Origin: Aquarana catesbeiana
Lineage: Eukaryota; Chordata; Amphibia; Anura; Ranidae
Assembly: GCF_042186555.1 (NCBI RefSeq)
Contig: NC_133335.1
Coordinates: 173,163,919-173,227,918, forward strand
Direction: 5' to 3'
Length of the DNA: 64,000 bases
Part shown: positions 21,695 to 31,431 of the stretch, one piece after another
Position numbering within the stretch: the stretch's first letter is position 1
Layout of the letters: the number at the start of each line of letters is the position of its first letter
Notes under the pieces: generated by a model
The model's database searches: none
What the model saw: only the letters and a program-made list of their open reading frames with translations
Told to the model about the DNA's origin: nothing
Translations under genes and position numbers: made by a program

Positions 21695-23323
21695 CAGGGG
21701 CGGACTGACCATTAGGGCACTCGGGCACAAACCGAGGGCCCGGGTAAGTAGGGGGCCCCATTAGAGGCTCCAGGTACCTCTGTCTTCCCAAGGAATCTGT
21801 GCTGATCCCAGAGCCCAGTGCGGAAAGAAGATCCAGCACTGAGCTCCGGTTACTGGACTGACAGGGACGCACTAACGTGGGCACTTAGGACACCTTCCAG
21901 GCATCTCCTGCGGGTTGTCTGGACCCCCACATGCAGCGATCGCCCTGTGTGGCAGCTGTCACTTTATTCTCTTCCCCCTCAGCCTGCACATCACACAGAG
22001 CTCTCTGAGGATCCTCCTTCTCGGCTTCGATGTACACAGACAGGAGGAGCTACGTTAGGAGATCTTACATTGCAGGAGCCACGCTGAATCTGTGCATAGT
22101 TTATGGATGGCAGGGGGGGAGGCAGGTAACAAGGATGCACACATGGAGGAGTGATGGGAGAGGGGGGGTAAGAGCATATGTGTTGGGGGTGCTTTTAGAG
22201 GGGAAATAACTTTTGCTGGAAGGTGGGGTTCTCTCCCCTCCTAAAGCACCCCAACACATATCCTCATACAGACTCCCCCAAATCAACGAGATGTCACCTG
22301 CCACTCTCTGTCCTCATTTCAGGAGCCCCTTTCTGCCCCATCCCAGGACCCCTCTCTGCTCCCATCCCAGGATCCCCTCTCTGCCCCCATCCCAGGATCC
22401 CCTCTCTGCCCCCACCCCAGTATCTCCTCTCTGCCCCCATTTCAATATCCCCTCTCTGCTCCCATCCCAGGGCCCCTCTCTGTCCCCATCCCAGGATCCC
22501 CTCTCTGCTCCCAACCCGGGATCCCCTCTCTGCTCCATCCCAGGATCACCTCTCTGCCCCCATCCCAGGATCCCCTCTCTGCTCCCAACCCGGGATCCCC
22601 TCTCTGCTCCATCCCAGGATCACCTCTCTGCCCCCATCCCAGGATCCCCTCTCTGCCCCCATCCAAGGGGTCCCCTAAAAGCAACTGTGATAGGGGGCTC
22701 AGGACAAGGACAGTAAGGCCTTGTTTACATTTTCAGTTTGGCGCAGTAAAACTCCATAGTTGAGCCCTGTTTTTACTCCCCCCCCAACTGCACCCCCTTT
22801 ACCTGGGGGTGTAGGGTGTGCACATGTCGTAGCTGCAGCAGGAACTATACACCCCATCATGCTTGGCATGTGTAGCGCCTGCCAAGCATAAGTCAAGTGA
22901 ATGGGGCCGCACTACAAAGGCCGTGCAACCTTGTGCAGTACAGCGACCGAAGGGTTAAAGCAGGCAGTGAGGAGGCATTGTATAGCCTCATTGCCTGCTT
23001 AAACCCCTTGGATCCCACACTTGAATGCTGCAACTGCATGCATTGCACATGGTTGCAGGGTGTTTGCAAAGTGGCCCCATTCACTTGAATGGGTCGCAAT
23101 CACCTACCAAAAGCAACAAGAGGTATAATTACTGCCGCAACATGTGTACATCCTCAGCTGCTGCCTCTGCAGCTAAAGGGGGAAAGGATGAATGTATGCA
23201 ATGTTAGCAGTGTAATATGTAGGTGGTGCTTTGTGTGGGTGTGGCTTGAGTGTGGACGGGGACACAGGGGGCCCCATGATCTCAAATTGCCCGGGAGCCC
23301 CGTGAGTTGTCAGTCCGCCCCCG
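21695..23323. mobile_element. hAT MITE with internal minisatellite
   Basis: Termini caggggcggactgac and gtcagtccgcccccg are inverted repeats. Flanks cttacgcc (21687-21694) and cttactcc (23324-23331) are 7/8-matching target duplications. The 1629-bp interior carries a 25-bp minisatellite and no transposase, so the element is non-autonomous. Confidence 0.85.
22310..22680. repeat. 25-bp minisatellite inside a hAT MITE
   Basis: About fourteen units of ccatcccaggatcccctctc-type sequence follow one another, with a higher-order pattern (atcccaggatcacctctctg recurs twice). Long open frames on both strands through it are artefacts of the repeat. Confidence 0.9.
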
Positions 23324-23508
23324 CTTACTCCCTTTGCTCACAGGAAGTAGATCTAATGATTGTTAATGTCATTCACTCCAAAAAAAGGACTGGCACTGGA
23401 TCACAGAATGCAAGATCTGCAGGGGACAGCGCTAGAGATAGGGTGAGTATTGCAGTTGAAGGTGTTTTTTTTTGTTTTTTAAATGTATTATGTAGAAAAA
23501 TAAATTAA
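23324..23508. other. Short unrecognised spacer
   Basis: Host sequence between two MITEs, with TTAA at 23505-23508 used by the next element. Nothing else was seen. Confidence 0.5.
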
Positions 23509-23988
23509 AGTGGAGTTCCACCCAAAAATGGAACTTCCACTTTTTGGAATGCTCCCCCCCTCCAGTGTCACATTTGGCACCTTTCAGGTGGGAGGAGGGA
23601 GCAGATACCGGTCTAATACAGGTATTTGCTCCCACTTCCTGGCATAGATCACCACGGTGATTGCGGTGACCTACGCCACTTCCGCCGCCTACCCCGTCGC
23701 CCCCCGCTGTATTCTGTGAGACACAGAATACAGCAGGGAACTGTGAGGACGCTCAGCGTGGCTTGCGCATGCGCAGTAGGGAACCAGGAAGTGAAGCCAC
23801 ATGGCTTCACTTCCTTATTCCCTTACCGAGGATGGCGGCGGCAGCAGCAGAGAGCCGAAGGACGGATTGGCTTCGGCTGCCGACACCGCGGGCTCCCTGG
23901 ACAGGTAAGTGTCCATATATTAAAAGTCAGCAGCTGCAGTATTTGTAGCTGCTGGATTTTAATATTTTTTTTTCAGCAAACCTCCGCT
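23509..23988. mobile_element. TTAA (piggyBac-type) MITE
   Basis: The element lies between TTAA at 23505-23508 and TTAA at 23989-23992, with outer ends agtggagttccac and, inverted, agcggaggtttgc. Its 480 bp contain no coding frame of a known family. The inverted repeat is imperfect, so confidence is moderate. Confidence 0.65.
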
Positions 23989-23992
23989 TTAA

Positions 23993-24360
23993 GATGGAGT
24001 TGGGCTTTAAACATCTACAGGGCTCCGTTGAATGTACATGTACATATGTAAGTAATCTGTGCTAGAGCCAAGCCACGGGTATATCCATCCGTATGAGCCT
24101 ACCATTAGTTCCTGTAGCATGTTCAATAAAAACACGCACAATGGATGAAAGTAATTGATTTTTTTTTAAGCTGATTAACAAATGATTCACCTAACATTTT
24201 CAAGCGGTTGCAAAGGTGAAATTTTAATGGTAGTTAATATAATGTCTACTGTTCTGCAAGAATGTAGATAATAAAAGAACGTTAACAGTCTGGAGGATTG
24301 TAGCCAGATATAGAATGATACTAGGCATTAGATATTGGTAACAGTTAGGCATTTAAACAT
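23993..24360. other. Unrecognised sequence
   Basis: AT-rich stretch without a recognised gene or repeat, up to the left end of the PLE terminal region. Confidence 0.45.
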
Positions 24361-24485
24361 TTTCTGCATGTAAAAATATTCAGGGGCCACCACAATTGGA
24401 AGAGCTGATCGGGACAGTCTTGAAAGGACAAACAATCAAAAAGCTCAATGAGATAAAATCACGTGCCCATTTAATTACACACTTA

Positions 24486-24765
24486 TGCCCCGTACACACG
24501 GTCGGATTTTCCGATGGACAATGTCCGATCGGAGCGTGTTGTCGGAAATTCCGACCGTGTGTGGGCGCCATCGGACATTTTCCATCGGATTTTCCGACAC
24601 ACAAAGTTGGACAGCAGGAGATAAAATTTTCCGACAACAAAATCCGATCGCGTCAATTCCGACCGTGTGTGGCCTGTTCCGACGCACAAAGTGCCACGCA
24701 TGCTCAGAAGAAATTCCGACACGGGACAGCTCGTTCTGGTAAACGTAGCGTTCGGAATGGATACA
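24486..24765. repeat. Left subterminal cluster of TCCGA/TCGGA motifs
   Basis: Roughly a dozen copies of TCCGA or TCGGA, often as the pair tcggaaattccga or tcggattttccga, fill the first 280 bp. A smaller cluster lies at 30040-30169. Clustered subterminal motifs in transposons are usually binding sites for the element's own proteins; here the Myb/SANT-like and MADF proteins are candidates. That link is inference. Confidence 0.6.
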
Positions 24766-25503
24766 GCACTTTCGTCACGCTGCAATGTTCAAAATGGTTT
24801 AATACAGCGCACTCTCTTCTTCTTTATAATGTGACAAGAATTAAGTAGTTTTGCTGCTCATATTCACACACACTTCTCACAAACTTATTTCGTTACTATT
24901 TATCGGGATTCCCTCAATATATTTTGATTTCTCACATCTGACAACAAAATTTTTTTTTTTTTTTGGACTTTAATGTAGATTCTTTTTTTGTGTTTCTCTT
25001 TTTTATTTTTTTTATTTTTTTGGTGATTTTGATTTGTATTCCCGAAAATGTTTGTGTGTTTTTTGTGACAAGTTCCCACAACACCATTGATATGTTGTTC
25101 TATTTAATCTGTAGGAGATTGTTTGGTGTTGTTGTCCCTTGTTAATTTCACATTGTACTTTAGAAATGTACCTGAATCGTCACCAACAAACTGTCCTTTT
25201 TGGATGAAAACACACACAGGAGAGTAGAATTTACCCAAAAAAATTTTAGTAAGGGCTCACAACTAAACAAAGAGGGAGGCAACGCTGGAGAAACTGCAGA
25301 AGTGGGCGAAGCCTTGGACCCCCCGGGGCAGACATCAGTTATTTAAAAGCAAAATTGGTGGCCTGAGGAGTCCATATCTAAGGGAGGGCAGTCTGGTCCA
25401 GAAGTCCCAGAGATCCGGAAAGCAGCAGATGACATCTGTGTCCCCAGGCTGTGGTCATACGAGAGACTGCAGCTTTTGTCAGACCAGACTGAACCCAGGG
25501 CAA

Positions 25504-26710
25504 TCACTCTTTGGTCTTCCTTCCACGCTTCCTTACAGGCTTTGGCTGTGGTGGTGGAGTTGTGGCAGCAGGAGGAGGAGGAGGAGGAGGATCGTCGATC
25601 TCAATGACATCCGTCTTGTGTGTCAGTTCCCCACTCTCCCCCTTACGTAGGACTTTATAAATCAGGTCCTCAGAGATCTTGCGTTGACCCTCCTGCATGC
25701 CCTGCAATTTGGTGGCAGCCATGCAGGCAAAGGCCTCTTCAGGACTGGGGAAGGCTCTGAGGGACGCCGAAGCCTCCTGGATCAGCCTGTATGCTGAATC
25801 CTGCACGGGACTCGGAGTGGCCTTCCTGGCTCGTTTATATGGCAGGCGGAGGGGAGGGACCTGAGACTCAGTCAGGCTGCGACTTGTCCCAAGCTTCTCT
25901 TGGCTGACACTTAGCCCCGCCTCCTCCTGGCTGCCACTAATCCCCGCCTCCTCCTGACTGCCACATTCCACAGCCTCCTCCTGGCTGAGGTCTTCCTGTG
26001 TATGAAAAAGGGACATAGTTTTAGTTTTTTATTCATCAATCACACACAATTTTCACCTCCTGACTGCTGCAAATTGAATGTTAACAAATATAACAGACTA
26101 TCCTTCTGAGCCCAGCAGTTTTCATTCTTTTCCCAATTTTGGGTGCCCACTACTGTCTATTGATATGTAAAGCACTTTTTTTAATCAGCAATTAGTGATC
26201 AATAATAACATCTAATAAACATCATTTATTTATTGACCAGAAATCTGTAGAACAATGCTATACCTGACTCCAGCTGGGCTCCTCCACTTCTTCCTGGCTG
26301 GAAGGCCCAGGTTGGACATCGGAAGCCTCAGCTGGGATGGAAGGAAGAGTGGAAGGAAGAGTAGAGAGGGATTCCCTGACTTCAGTGTGGTCTGACAGAA
26401 ATCTCAGTCTCTCGTAGTACCACAGCCTGGGGACATAAACGTCATCTGCTGCAGCTCCGGATCTCTGGGAATCTGTGACCTTCTTGCGCTCCCTAAGATA
26501 AGTGCTCCTCAGGCCACCAATTTTAGCTTTCAAATAAGGGATGGTTGCTGTGGAGACCACCGGCTTCACCAACTCCAGCAGTTTCTCCAGCGCTGCCTGC
26601 CTCTTCTGTTTGTGATTATAGTGGGGGTGTCTCACTTGCCACAGACAGGGCAGCTCCCTGTACTTGTCTATGAACAGGGGCAGGAAATTGTGGTCGTTGA
26701 ACCCATCCAT
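25504..26710 (-). CDS. Harbinger-borne MADF-domain protein, two coding exons
   Basis: Coding exons are 26710-26264 and 25995-25504. The intron starts CAG|GTATAG and ends ACACAG|GAAGAC, keeping phase 0, and gives a 312-residue product. Residues 1-110 form a MADF (SANT-related) DNA-binding domain: LPLFIDKYRELPCLWQVRHP, AALEKLLELV, and AKIGGLRSTYLRERKKV followed by VPRLWYYERLRFL. Exon 2 starts with repeated SQEEA units, then a conserved-looking helical part (RLIQEASASLRAFPSPEEA) and ends in a Pro-rich stretch and a basic tail (RKRGRKTKE), a likely nuclear signal. The ATG at 26710 follows a TTACAG acceptor-like site, so a non-coding first exon is possible. Harbinger elements commonly encode a SANT/Myb-type partner that brings the transposase to DNA, and this could be one. 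Both exons are open. Confidence 0.82.
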
Positions 26711-26836
26711 TTTCTCTGTAAGACACAACACAAGACAAAGCCTAATGTCAGGCCAAACTCCCCTAATCTTGTTACAATATAGGCTTCCATTTCGAAGCAG
26801 TATAGGCCCAAGTTTAGATCCTACCTTCGTTAGCAC

Positions 26837-26998
26837 GATCGGCGTCTCCGATGCTCCTTCCTCCGCTCACAGATCGTACGTAAGACGCGCGCGTTACGAT
26901 TTATACACACTGCGCATGCGTATAACTCCGCCCGCCCCTGACGTTCTTTCTATTCTATTCCCCGCCCTTTTTCGTTCGGTGCAGTGGGGGAAGAGCAC
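26837..26998. promoter_or_regulatory. Shared bidirectional promoter of the two Harbinger genes
   Basis: This CpG-rich gap lies between the divergent MADF and Myb/SANT-like genes. It holds an NRF1-like palindrome tgcgcatgcg at 26911-26920, several CG-rich octamers and no clear TATA box at a useful position. CpG-rich, NRF1-bearing intervals between head-to-head genes are typical bidirectional promoters. Function is inferred. Confidence 0.5.
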
Positions 26999-28317
26999 AT
27001 GGTGGATAGACAGCAGGATCATGCTAATTGTAGCAACGAGGAGGAGGAGGAAAGGCTGGAGCCTGAAACGTCCCGATCCAGAAAGAGATTAAAGGACTCA
27101 AATATGTCCTTTGGGGAGATGTTGGAGATGGTGGACATCCTGAAGAAGGCCGACTATGATGGAAAGTATGGGCCTTACCCCAACCCCAATGTCCGAAAGG
27201 CCAAGATCATGGCGAAAGTGGTCAGGAGTCTGCACCGGAAATTCGGGGTACGACGATCGAAAGATCAGCTCAGGAAGCAGTGGTCGGACCTGAAATTACG
27301 AGAACATGAGCAGTACAGAAAGATCCGGAGAGTGCTGCAAAAAAGTAAGTAGTTGTGCTGTGTTCCTATTCTTTATGTTTATTACGTTCGTGCTGCTCCA
27401 TGTGCTTTTAGGAACTGTTGTACAGTTTAAAATGGCAACTTTCATGTTCATGGGAACATTATTTGTTCGGATCACACATTGTTATTTCGGACGATAAAAT
27501 ACCATTGTTTAGGCCATATGCATTTGGCCACCATTTTGACGCCCTATACTTGTCTTCAAAGAATTGGGTTGTGTAGATGGCTTTGTTACTAGAATGAAAT
27601 GCAAATTAGATTGTATGTAAGGAGAGGACACTGAGCAGCTGTTTTCACATCTGGACACTGGAGCACTATAGTGTGGGACACAAGAACACCATTTTTATTA
27701 GGGGGGCCACACAGGTGCTCCAGTGTATACTATAGGGGGGGCTACATCTGTGAAGCTTTTACCAAACAGGTAAAGTATTGCAGCTTGACAAAGGGCACTA
27801 AAAAAGCTACATCTTGGAACTCGGCTAAAATAGACAATTGTACCCCACTTCCAAGCAATGTTTCATCTTTTTAGTTCTGCCATTAAATATCTGTGTGCTA
27901 ATTATACCATTTTTGTTTTACATAGGGGAGAAAAGACTCGGAGGACACCCCTCATCCGAGGAGACCAGAGCCCCCCCCCCCCCCCCTCTGGAAGAAGGGG
28001 AAATCCCCCCAACACAAGATGAGCAGGAGGATGAAGACGTGGTGGAAGTAGTTACCACAACAGGTGAGTGTCTGCGACCACAGGCTCAGATAAGAGATGG
28101 ATTGCGGCATTTTTTTTGAAACCTAATTTATTTTGGGTTTCCTCTCTTTTTAGGTGATCGTGAGGTTGTGGATCCAGATCCTTTCACATCCGAAAGTGCC
28201 CAGATCCTGATCGGGGAGATCATGGGGTGTAATTTACAATTGGAAAACATCAAGCAAAACATCAATGATGTTATTCCAAAATATAAAAACATCATTGATG
28301 TTTTGGGGCGAGTTTAA
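26999..28317 (+). CDS. Harbinger-borne Myb/SANT-like DNA-binding protein, three exons
   Basis: Exons 26999-27344, 27926-28063 and 28154-28317 join in frame with good splice sites (AAA|GTAAGT, ACATAG|GGGAG, CAG|GTGAGT, TTTTAG|GTGAT) to give 215 residues ending IIDVLGRV. Exon 1 contains a trihelix/Myb-SANT-like fold: EMVDILKKADYDGKYGPY, then VRKAKIMAKVVRSLHRKFG and KDQLRKQWSDLKLREHEQY, with three spaced aromatic or Trp positions. Exon 2 is acidic and Pro-rich with a C-run (27965-27978), and exon 3 contains a probable coiled coil (IGEIMGCNLQLENIKQNIND). Length and layout fit the DNA-binding partner encoded by Harbinger elements. All three exons are open, but the C-run could hide a length change. 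The start ATG is the first in frame. Confidence 0.82.
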
Positions 28318-28448
28318 AACCCCTCCCAATCACTTTCTTCTTTTGTGTGCTACAATGTGCGAAATGTTTTTTTGATTTTTCCCAAAGCCAAATTTGGAGG
28401 ATGCACACAGTGTGTCAACATGTGCTATCTGCCATCACGGGAGATCAA

Positions 28449-28482
28449 TGGACGCGTTTTGGGGGTGCAACCCCTTCCTCAA
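28449..28482 (-). ncRNA. Hammerhead-like motif b (decayed)
   Basis: Minus strand: TTGAGGAAGGGGTTGCACCC then CCCAAAACGCGTCCA. The stem II GGGG/CCCC is intact and the ACGCGT element is present, but both core boxes are altered (TTGAGGA for CTGATGA, CAAAA for GAAA). Confidence 0.4.
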
Positions 28483-28494
28483 TAATAAAGTAGC

Positions 28495-28529
28495 GGTGAG
28501 GAAGGGCTTTCTCCCCCAAAACACGTCCC
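28495..28529 (+). ncRNA. Hammerhead-like motif c (decayed)
   Basis: Plus strand partner of the previous motif: GGTGAGGAAGGGC, a short loop, then CCCCCAAAACACGTCC. Core boxes are degraded in the same way. Confidence 0.38.
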
Positions 28530-28954
28530 TTGATCCCCCGTGATGGCAGATAGCACATGTTGACATTGTGAAATTTGTGTGCATCTTCCAAATTTGGCTT
28601 TTCCAGGGGTGATTTTACCCCCATCTGAACGCTATATCAACCACAGTTCCTAAATACTCATGTCTGATAATGCCTTCCAGTTCTACCAAATGTGAACTTT
28701 GTAAGATCAAGATTTGTGTCTTTCTTGTGGGTTTTACACATGCCTGTTTTCTATAAAATGGACATTTTGATTTTGGATAATGACACCACAAAAATTGGTA
28801 TACAACAAACATGTTGGTTTGTCAGAAAAACCTTTGGTAAATGCACATGTGATTGTGCAGGTATTAAAAAGATTGTTCATCAAGAATGTGTGGATTATTG
28901 TCTCACGCTACAACACTTTTGGGGTGATGTAATTGTTGTTTTATGAGAAAATGG

Positions 28955-29062
28955 GGGTTATTTCCTAAGGGCAAATCCACTTTGCACTACAAGTGCAGTT
29001 TCAGTGCAGTTGCAAGTGCACTTGTAGTGAAAAGTGTCTTTGCATTTAGTAAATAACAGCCA
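28955..29062. mobile_element. Small palindromic MITE
   Basis: About 105 bp are nearly self-complementary: ttatttcctaagggcaaatc on the left and gcatttagtaaataa on the right, around cactacaagtgcag / ctgca...cacttgtagtg. A related element lies at 63410-63655. No coding content. Confidence 0.65.
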
Positions 29063-29080
29063 ACAGTGCTTTGTATAAGG

Positions 29081-29548
29081 TTACACAATCACGACATTTT
29101 CTGCACTCCACACATTTCTGTCAGGGTCAGCTAAAACAAACACAAGCAGTAAATGTCCACAAAGAAGAGCCTGGGGGGAGATGCCTGTCGAGAACTTGAG
29201 GTCCTGCAGACTTCTCCCTGTGGCCAAATACCACAAGGTAGCAACCAACCTCTGCTCCGCAGTGATGGCTTGCCTCATGCAGGTATCCTGCCTGCTAATA
29301 TAAGGGGTCAGCAAAGCCAACAAACGGTGAAATACGGGGTCCGTCATCCTGAGAAAGTTCCTGAAATCATCAGGATTATTCTCATGGAGCAAAGGCATAT
29401 GAGAGAACTGGTCACGCTTAAGCAACCAATTCTTGGTCCATGAACTCCTCCCCACCCTGTTCATGGACTGGACTTGTGTCAAGGTCAGGACCCCAACACC
29501 AAGCCCCCGCACAGCACGAACTGTACGAGGAGTACGCATACGAAACAT
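29081..29548 (-). pseudogene. Harbinger transposase, N-terminal fragment only
   Basis: The frame starts MFRMRTPRTVR and includes the conserved Harbinger/HARBI1 N-terminal block: DDFRNFLRMTDPVFHRLLAL, TPYISRQDTCMRQAIT, AEQRLVATLWYLATGRS and LQDLKFSTGISPQAL, which holds the helix-turn-helix-like region. After SPQAL the family sequence stops, and the remaining 30 codons look unrelated. I see no sign of the DDE catalytic domain between here and the Myb-like gene or elsewhere in the element. An internal deletion or a foreign insertion has probably removed about 250 residues. A remote exon that I failed to recognise is the alternative. Confidence 0.8.
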
Positions 29549-29694
29549 GGCTAGAAAACGGTCGGCTGCTCAGAACGAAGTAACAGAACGCACTGAAGAA
29601 CAGCAAGGCCTGTGAAGAGCGACCTGAAAAACAGCAACGAGCAGGCAAGATCACACAGAAAACTCTGATACGAACTGACTGCACGCACTGAAGA

Positions 29695-29835
29695 GTATGT
29701 ATGAATGTGAGTTAGGGACCTTAGATTGTAAGCGCCTTGAGGGTAGGGACTGATGTGAATGTATAATGTATATGTAAAAGCGCTGCGTAAATTGACGGCG
29801 CTATATAAGTACCTGAAATAAATAAATAATAAATA
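29695..29835 (+). repeat. L2-type 3' tail fragment (SINE or truncated LINE)
   Basis: The run ttagattgtaagcgccttga ... aaagcgctgcgtaaatt ... ggcgctatataagtacctga followed by aataaataaataataa is the tail seen at the 3' ends of both L2 copies (37100-37241 and 57195-57331). Only the tail is present, so this is a very short L2 copy or a SINE that borrowed it. Confidence 0.75.
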
Positions 29836-30039
29836 ATAAGAGCAGATACAAACCCACAAGCACAAACTGAACGGCAGAAAACGATCTGAAAGCCACGAGT
29901 CTGAAAAAGCGCGAATCGTCTCTCACCAAACTTTTACTAACACGAGATTAGCAAAAGGAGCCCAAAGGGTGCCGCGCTTGGTTCTGAACCGGCCTTTTCT
30001 AGTCTCGTCGTACGTGGTGTACGTGACCGCGTGGTTGTC

Positions 30040-30169
30040 GATCGGAAATTCCGACAACTTTGTGCGACCGTGTGTAAGCAAAACAAGTTTGAGCCAACAT
30101 CCGTCGGAAAAAATCCTAGGATTTTGTTGTCGGAATGTCCGAACAAAGTCCGACCGTGTGTACGGGGCA
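30040..30169. repeat. Right subterminal cluster of TCCGA/TCGGA motifs
   Basis: At least six TCCGA/TCGGA motifs, including tcggaaattccgac and tcggaatgtccgaa, precede the right Harbinger terminus. They mirror the left cluster. Confidence 0.6.
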
Positions 30170-30594
30170 TTACAGTAGATGAACAGTTGTCTCAAAATCT
30201 CCTTGCATAGATGGAGCGACTGCAAAGCGTGCTCCTCACTGTGACAGTACCTTGAGCAACAGTCGGTGGTGGACTGGCTTGGTAAAGCAATGCTGCGATG
30301 GCAAAACCTTCATGTATTCCTGGATGTCACTAGGAGGAGGGAAGCCAGCATGTGCAAAACCAGATGGACTATATGAGGCCTCGATCGAATCCCCAATGAT
30401 ATGTGGCAGGATGGTGGAACAGCCACAGAACAAGGAAGGGACCGAAAGGCCGCCGGAACAACCACCGACCAGAGCTGGTGGATGGAAACACCCGAGCGTG
30501 ACGTCTTACAATCGGGGAACACAAGTCCAAAACGAGGCTTGAAGCACAAAGGGTGGAGAGCAAGCCAAGGAGAATGGAGAGAGAGAGGATAGCT

Positions 30595-30640
30595 GTCGTC
30601 TTGACAACGCGTACCGGGCGTGGTGCTTCTTCAGGTCGAG
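30595..30640 (-). ncRNA. Hammerhead-like motif d in left PLE arm
   Basis: Minus strand: CCTGAAGAAGCACCACGCCC then GGTACGCGTTGTC. CTGAAGA stands for CTGATGA, a short stem II precedes a mutated GAAA (GGTA), and ACGCGTT is kept. The copy in the right arm (44003-44039) is its inverted counterpart. Confidence 0.5.
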
Positions 30641-30905
30641 TGACATAGACAGCCAATGGGGTTTAAATAGGGGTGGACTACGGGAAGGATCACAAATTTA
30701 AAAGGAACTATGATAGGTTTCTCCACTGCAGCATGTCATCCGATTGCTTCAACAATGGAGGTAATAATTGAATCTACATACAGTGCAACTAAACAAAGAC
30801 ATGGGGAACAATAAGAGTAAAAGTAATGGACAAGAAAAATGGTTAGAATATGAAAAAAAATAAGTAAAAATAATTAATAAAAATAATTCCCAATTAGGAA
30901 GTATT

Positions 30906-31261
30906 AAATACATTCTGAAAAAGAAAATATTAAATAAAAGCTATACTGTATATGATAGCCCAAAATACATGATCAATAGAGATTTAGGCTCTGTTTCCAC
31001 TACTGCGAGTTGTTGTGCGACTTGACACGTGAAGTCGCATGACAAGTCAAAATCCATGTATTTCAATGGTCTGGTTCTAGTTGGTGAGACTCAAGTTGCA
31101 GCAACTCAGAAAAGGTTTTTGTACTTATTTGTTCTGACTTCAGTGCGACTTGTTCTCACCAGTCGCATGACATTGCATCAAAAAAAAAAAAAGGGGGGGG
31201 GATAATAAGTAATTGGAAGCCATGTGGAAATGGACAGATGGTGCCCAATGTATAACGCCAT
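30906..31261. other. PLE 3' flank with a MITE-like segment
   Basis: No gene is seen. Around 30985-31180 the repeated units gcgacttgacacgtgaagtcgcatgac and the inverse-like gtgcgacttgttctcaccag suggest a small palindromic repeat. An A-run and a G-run follow at 31179-31200. Confidence 0.4.
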
Positions 31262-31264
31262 GTG

Positions 31265-31316
<52 letters not shown>
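31262..31316. repeat. (AT)n microsatellite
   Basis: About 26 AT dinucleotides in a row, a simple repeat expected to vary in length. Confidence 0.97.
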
Positions 31317-31431
31317 TATATACTATAATTCCCTCAGTATATAACCTATGGGTACACACTGAGGGTTTACAGACTGAAAAAAGATGTAGGGTGATGGTAG
31401 CAAAACAATAAGGAACAATAACAGAGGGGAT

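Larger units (their letters stand above)
28383..28605. mobile_element. Foldback unit with two hammerhead-like motifs
   Basis: Two arms of about 100 bp (28383-28482 and 28495-28605) are inverted copies sharing gatggcagatagcacatgtt and ccaaatttggctt. Each arm contains a hammerhead-like motif, pointing in opposite directions. It resembles a miniature pair of inverted PLE terminal regions inserted in the Harbinger just after the Myb-like gene. Confidence 0.7.
24486..30169. mobile_element. Harbinger (PIF) DNA transposon with two accessory genes
   Basis: The termini tgccccgtacacacggtcgg are inverted repeats, flanked by the 3-bp duplication TTA at 24483-24485 and 30170-30172, the TWA target typical of Harbinger. 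It sits inside the left terminal region of the PLE, whose two halves resume on either side. Within 5684 bp are a minus-strand MADF-protein gene, a divergent plus-strand Myb/SANT-like gene and a minus-strand transposase fragment. The catalytic half of the transposase is missing, so this copy should be non-autonomous unless helped by another copy. Confidence 0.9.

Noticed and set aside
22213..22716. Pro/Ser-rich frames of 150-167 codons on the plus strand and mirror frames on the minus strand
   Set aside because: All lie in the 25-bp minisatellite of a hAT MITE. Several frames are open at once, as expected for the repeat.
24380..24848. Frames of 70-150 codons near the Harbinger left end
   Set aside because: They run across the repeated TCCGA/TCGGA subterminal motifs and the transposon boundary, so they are not genes.
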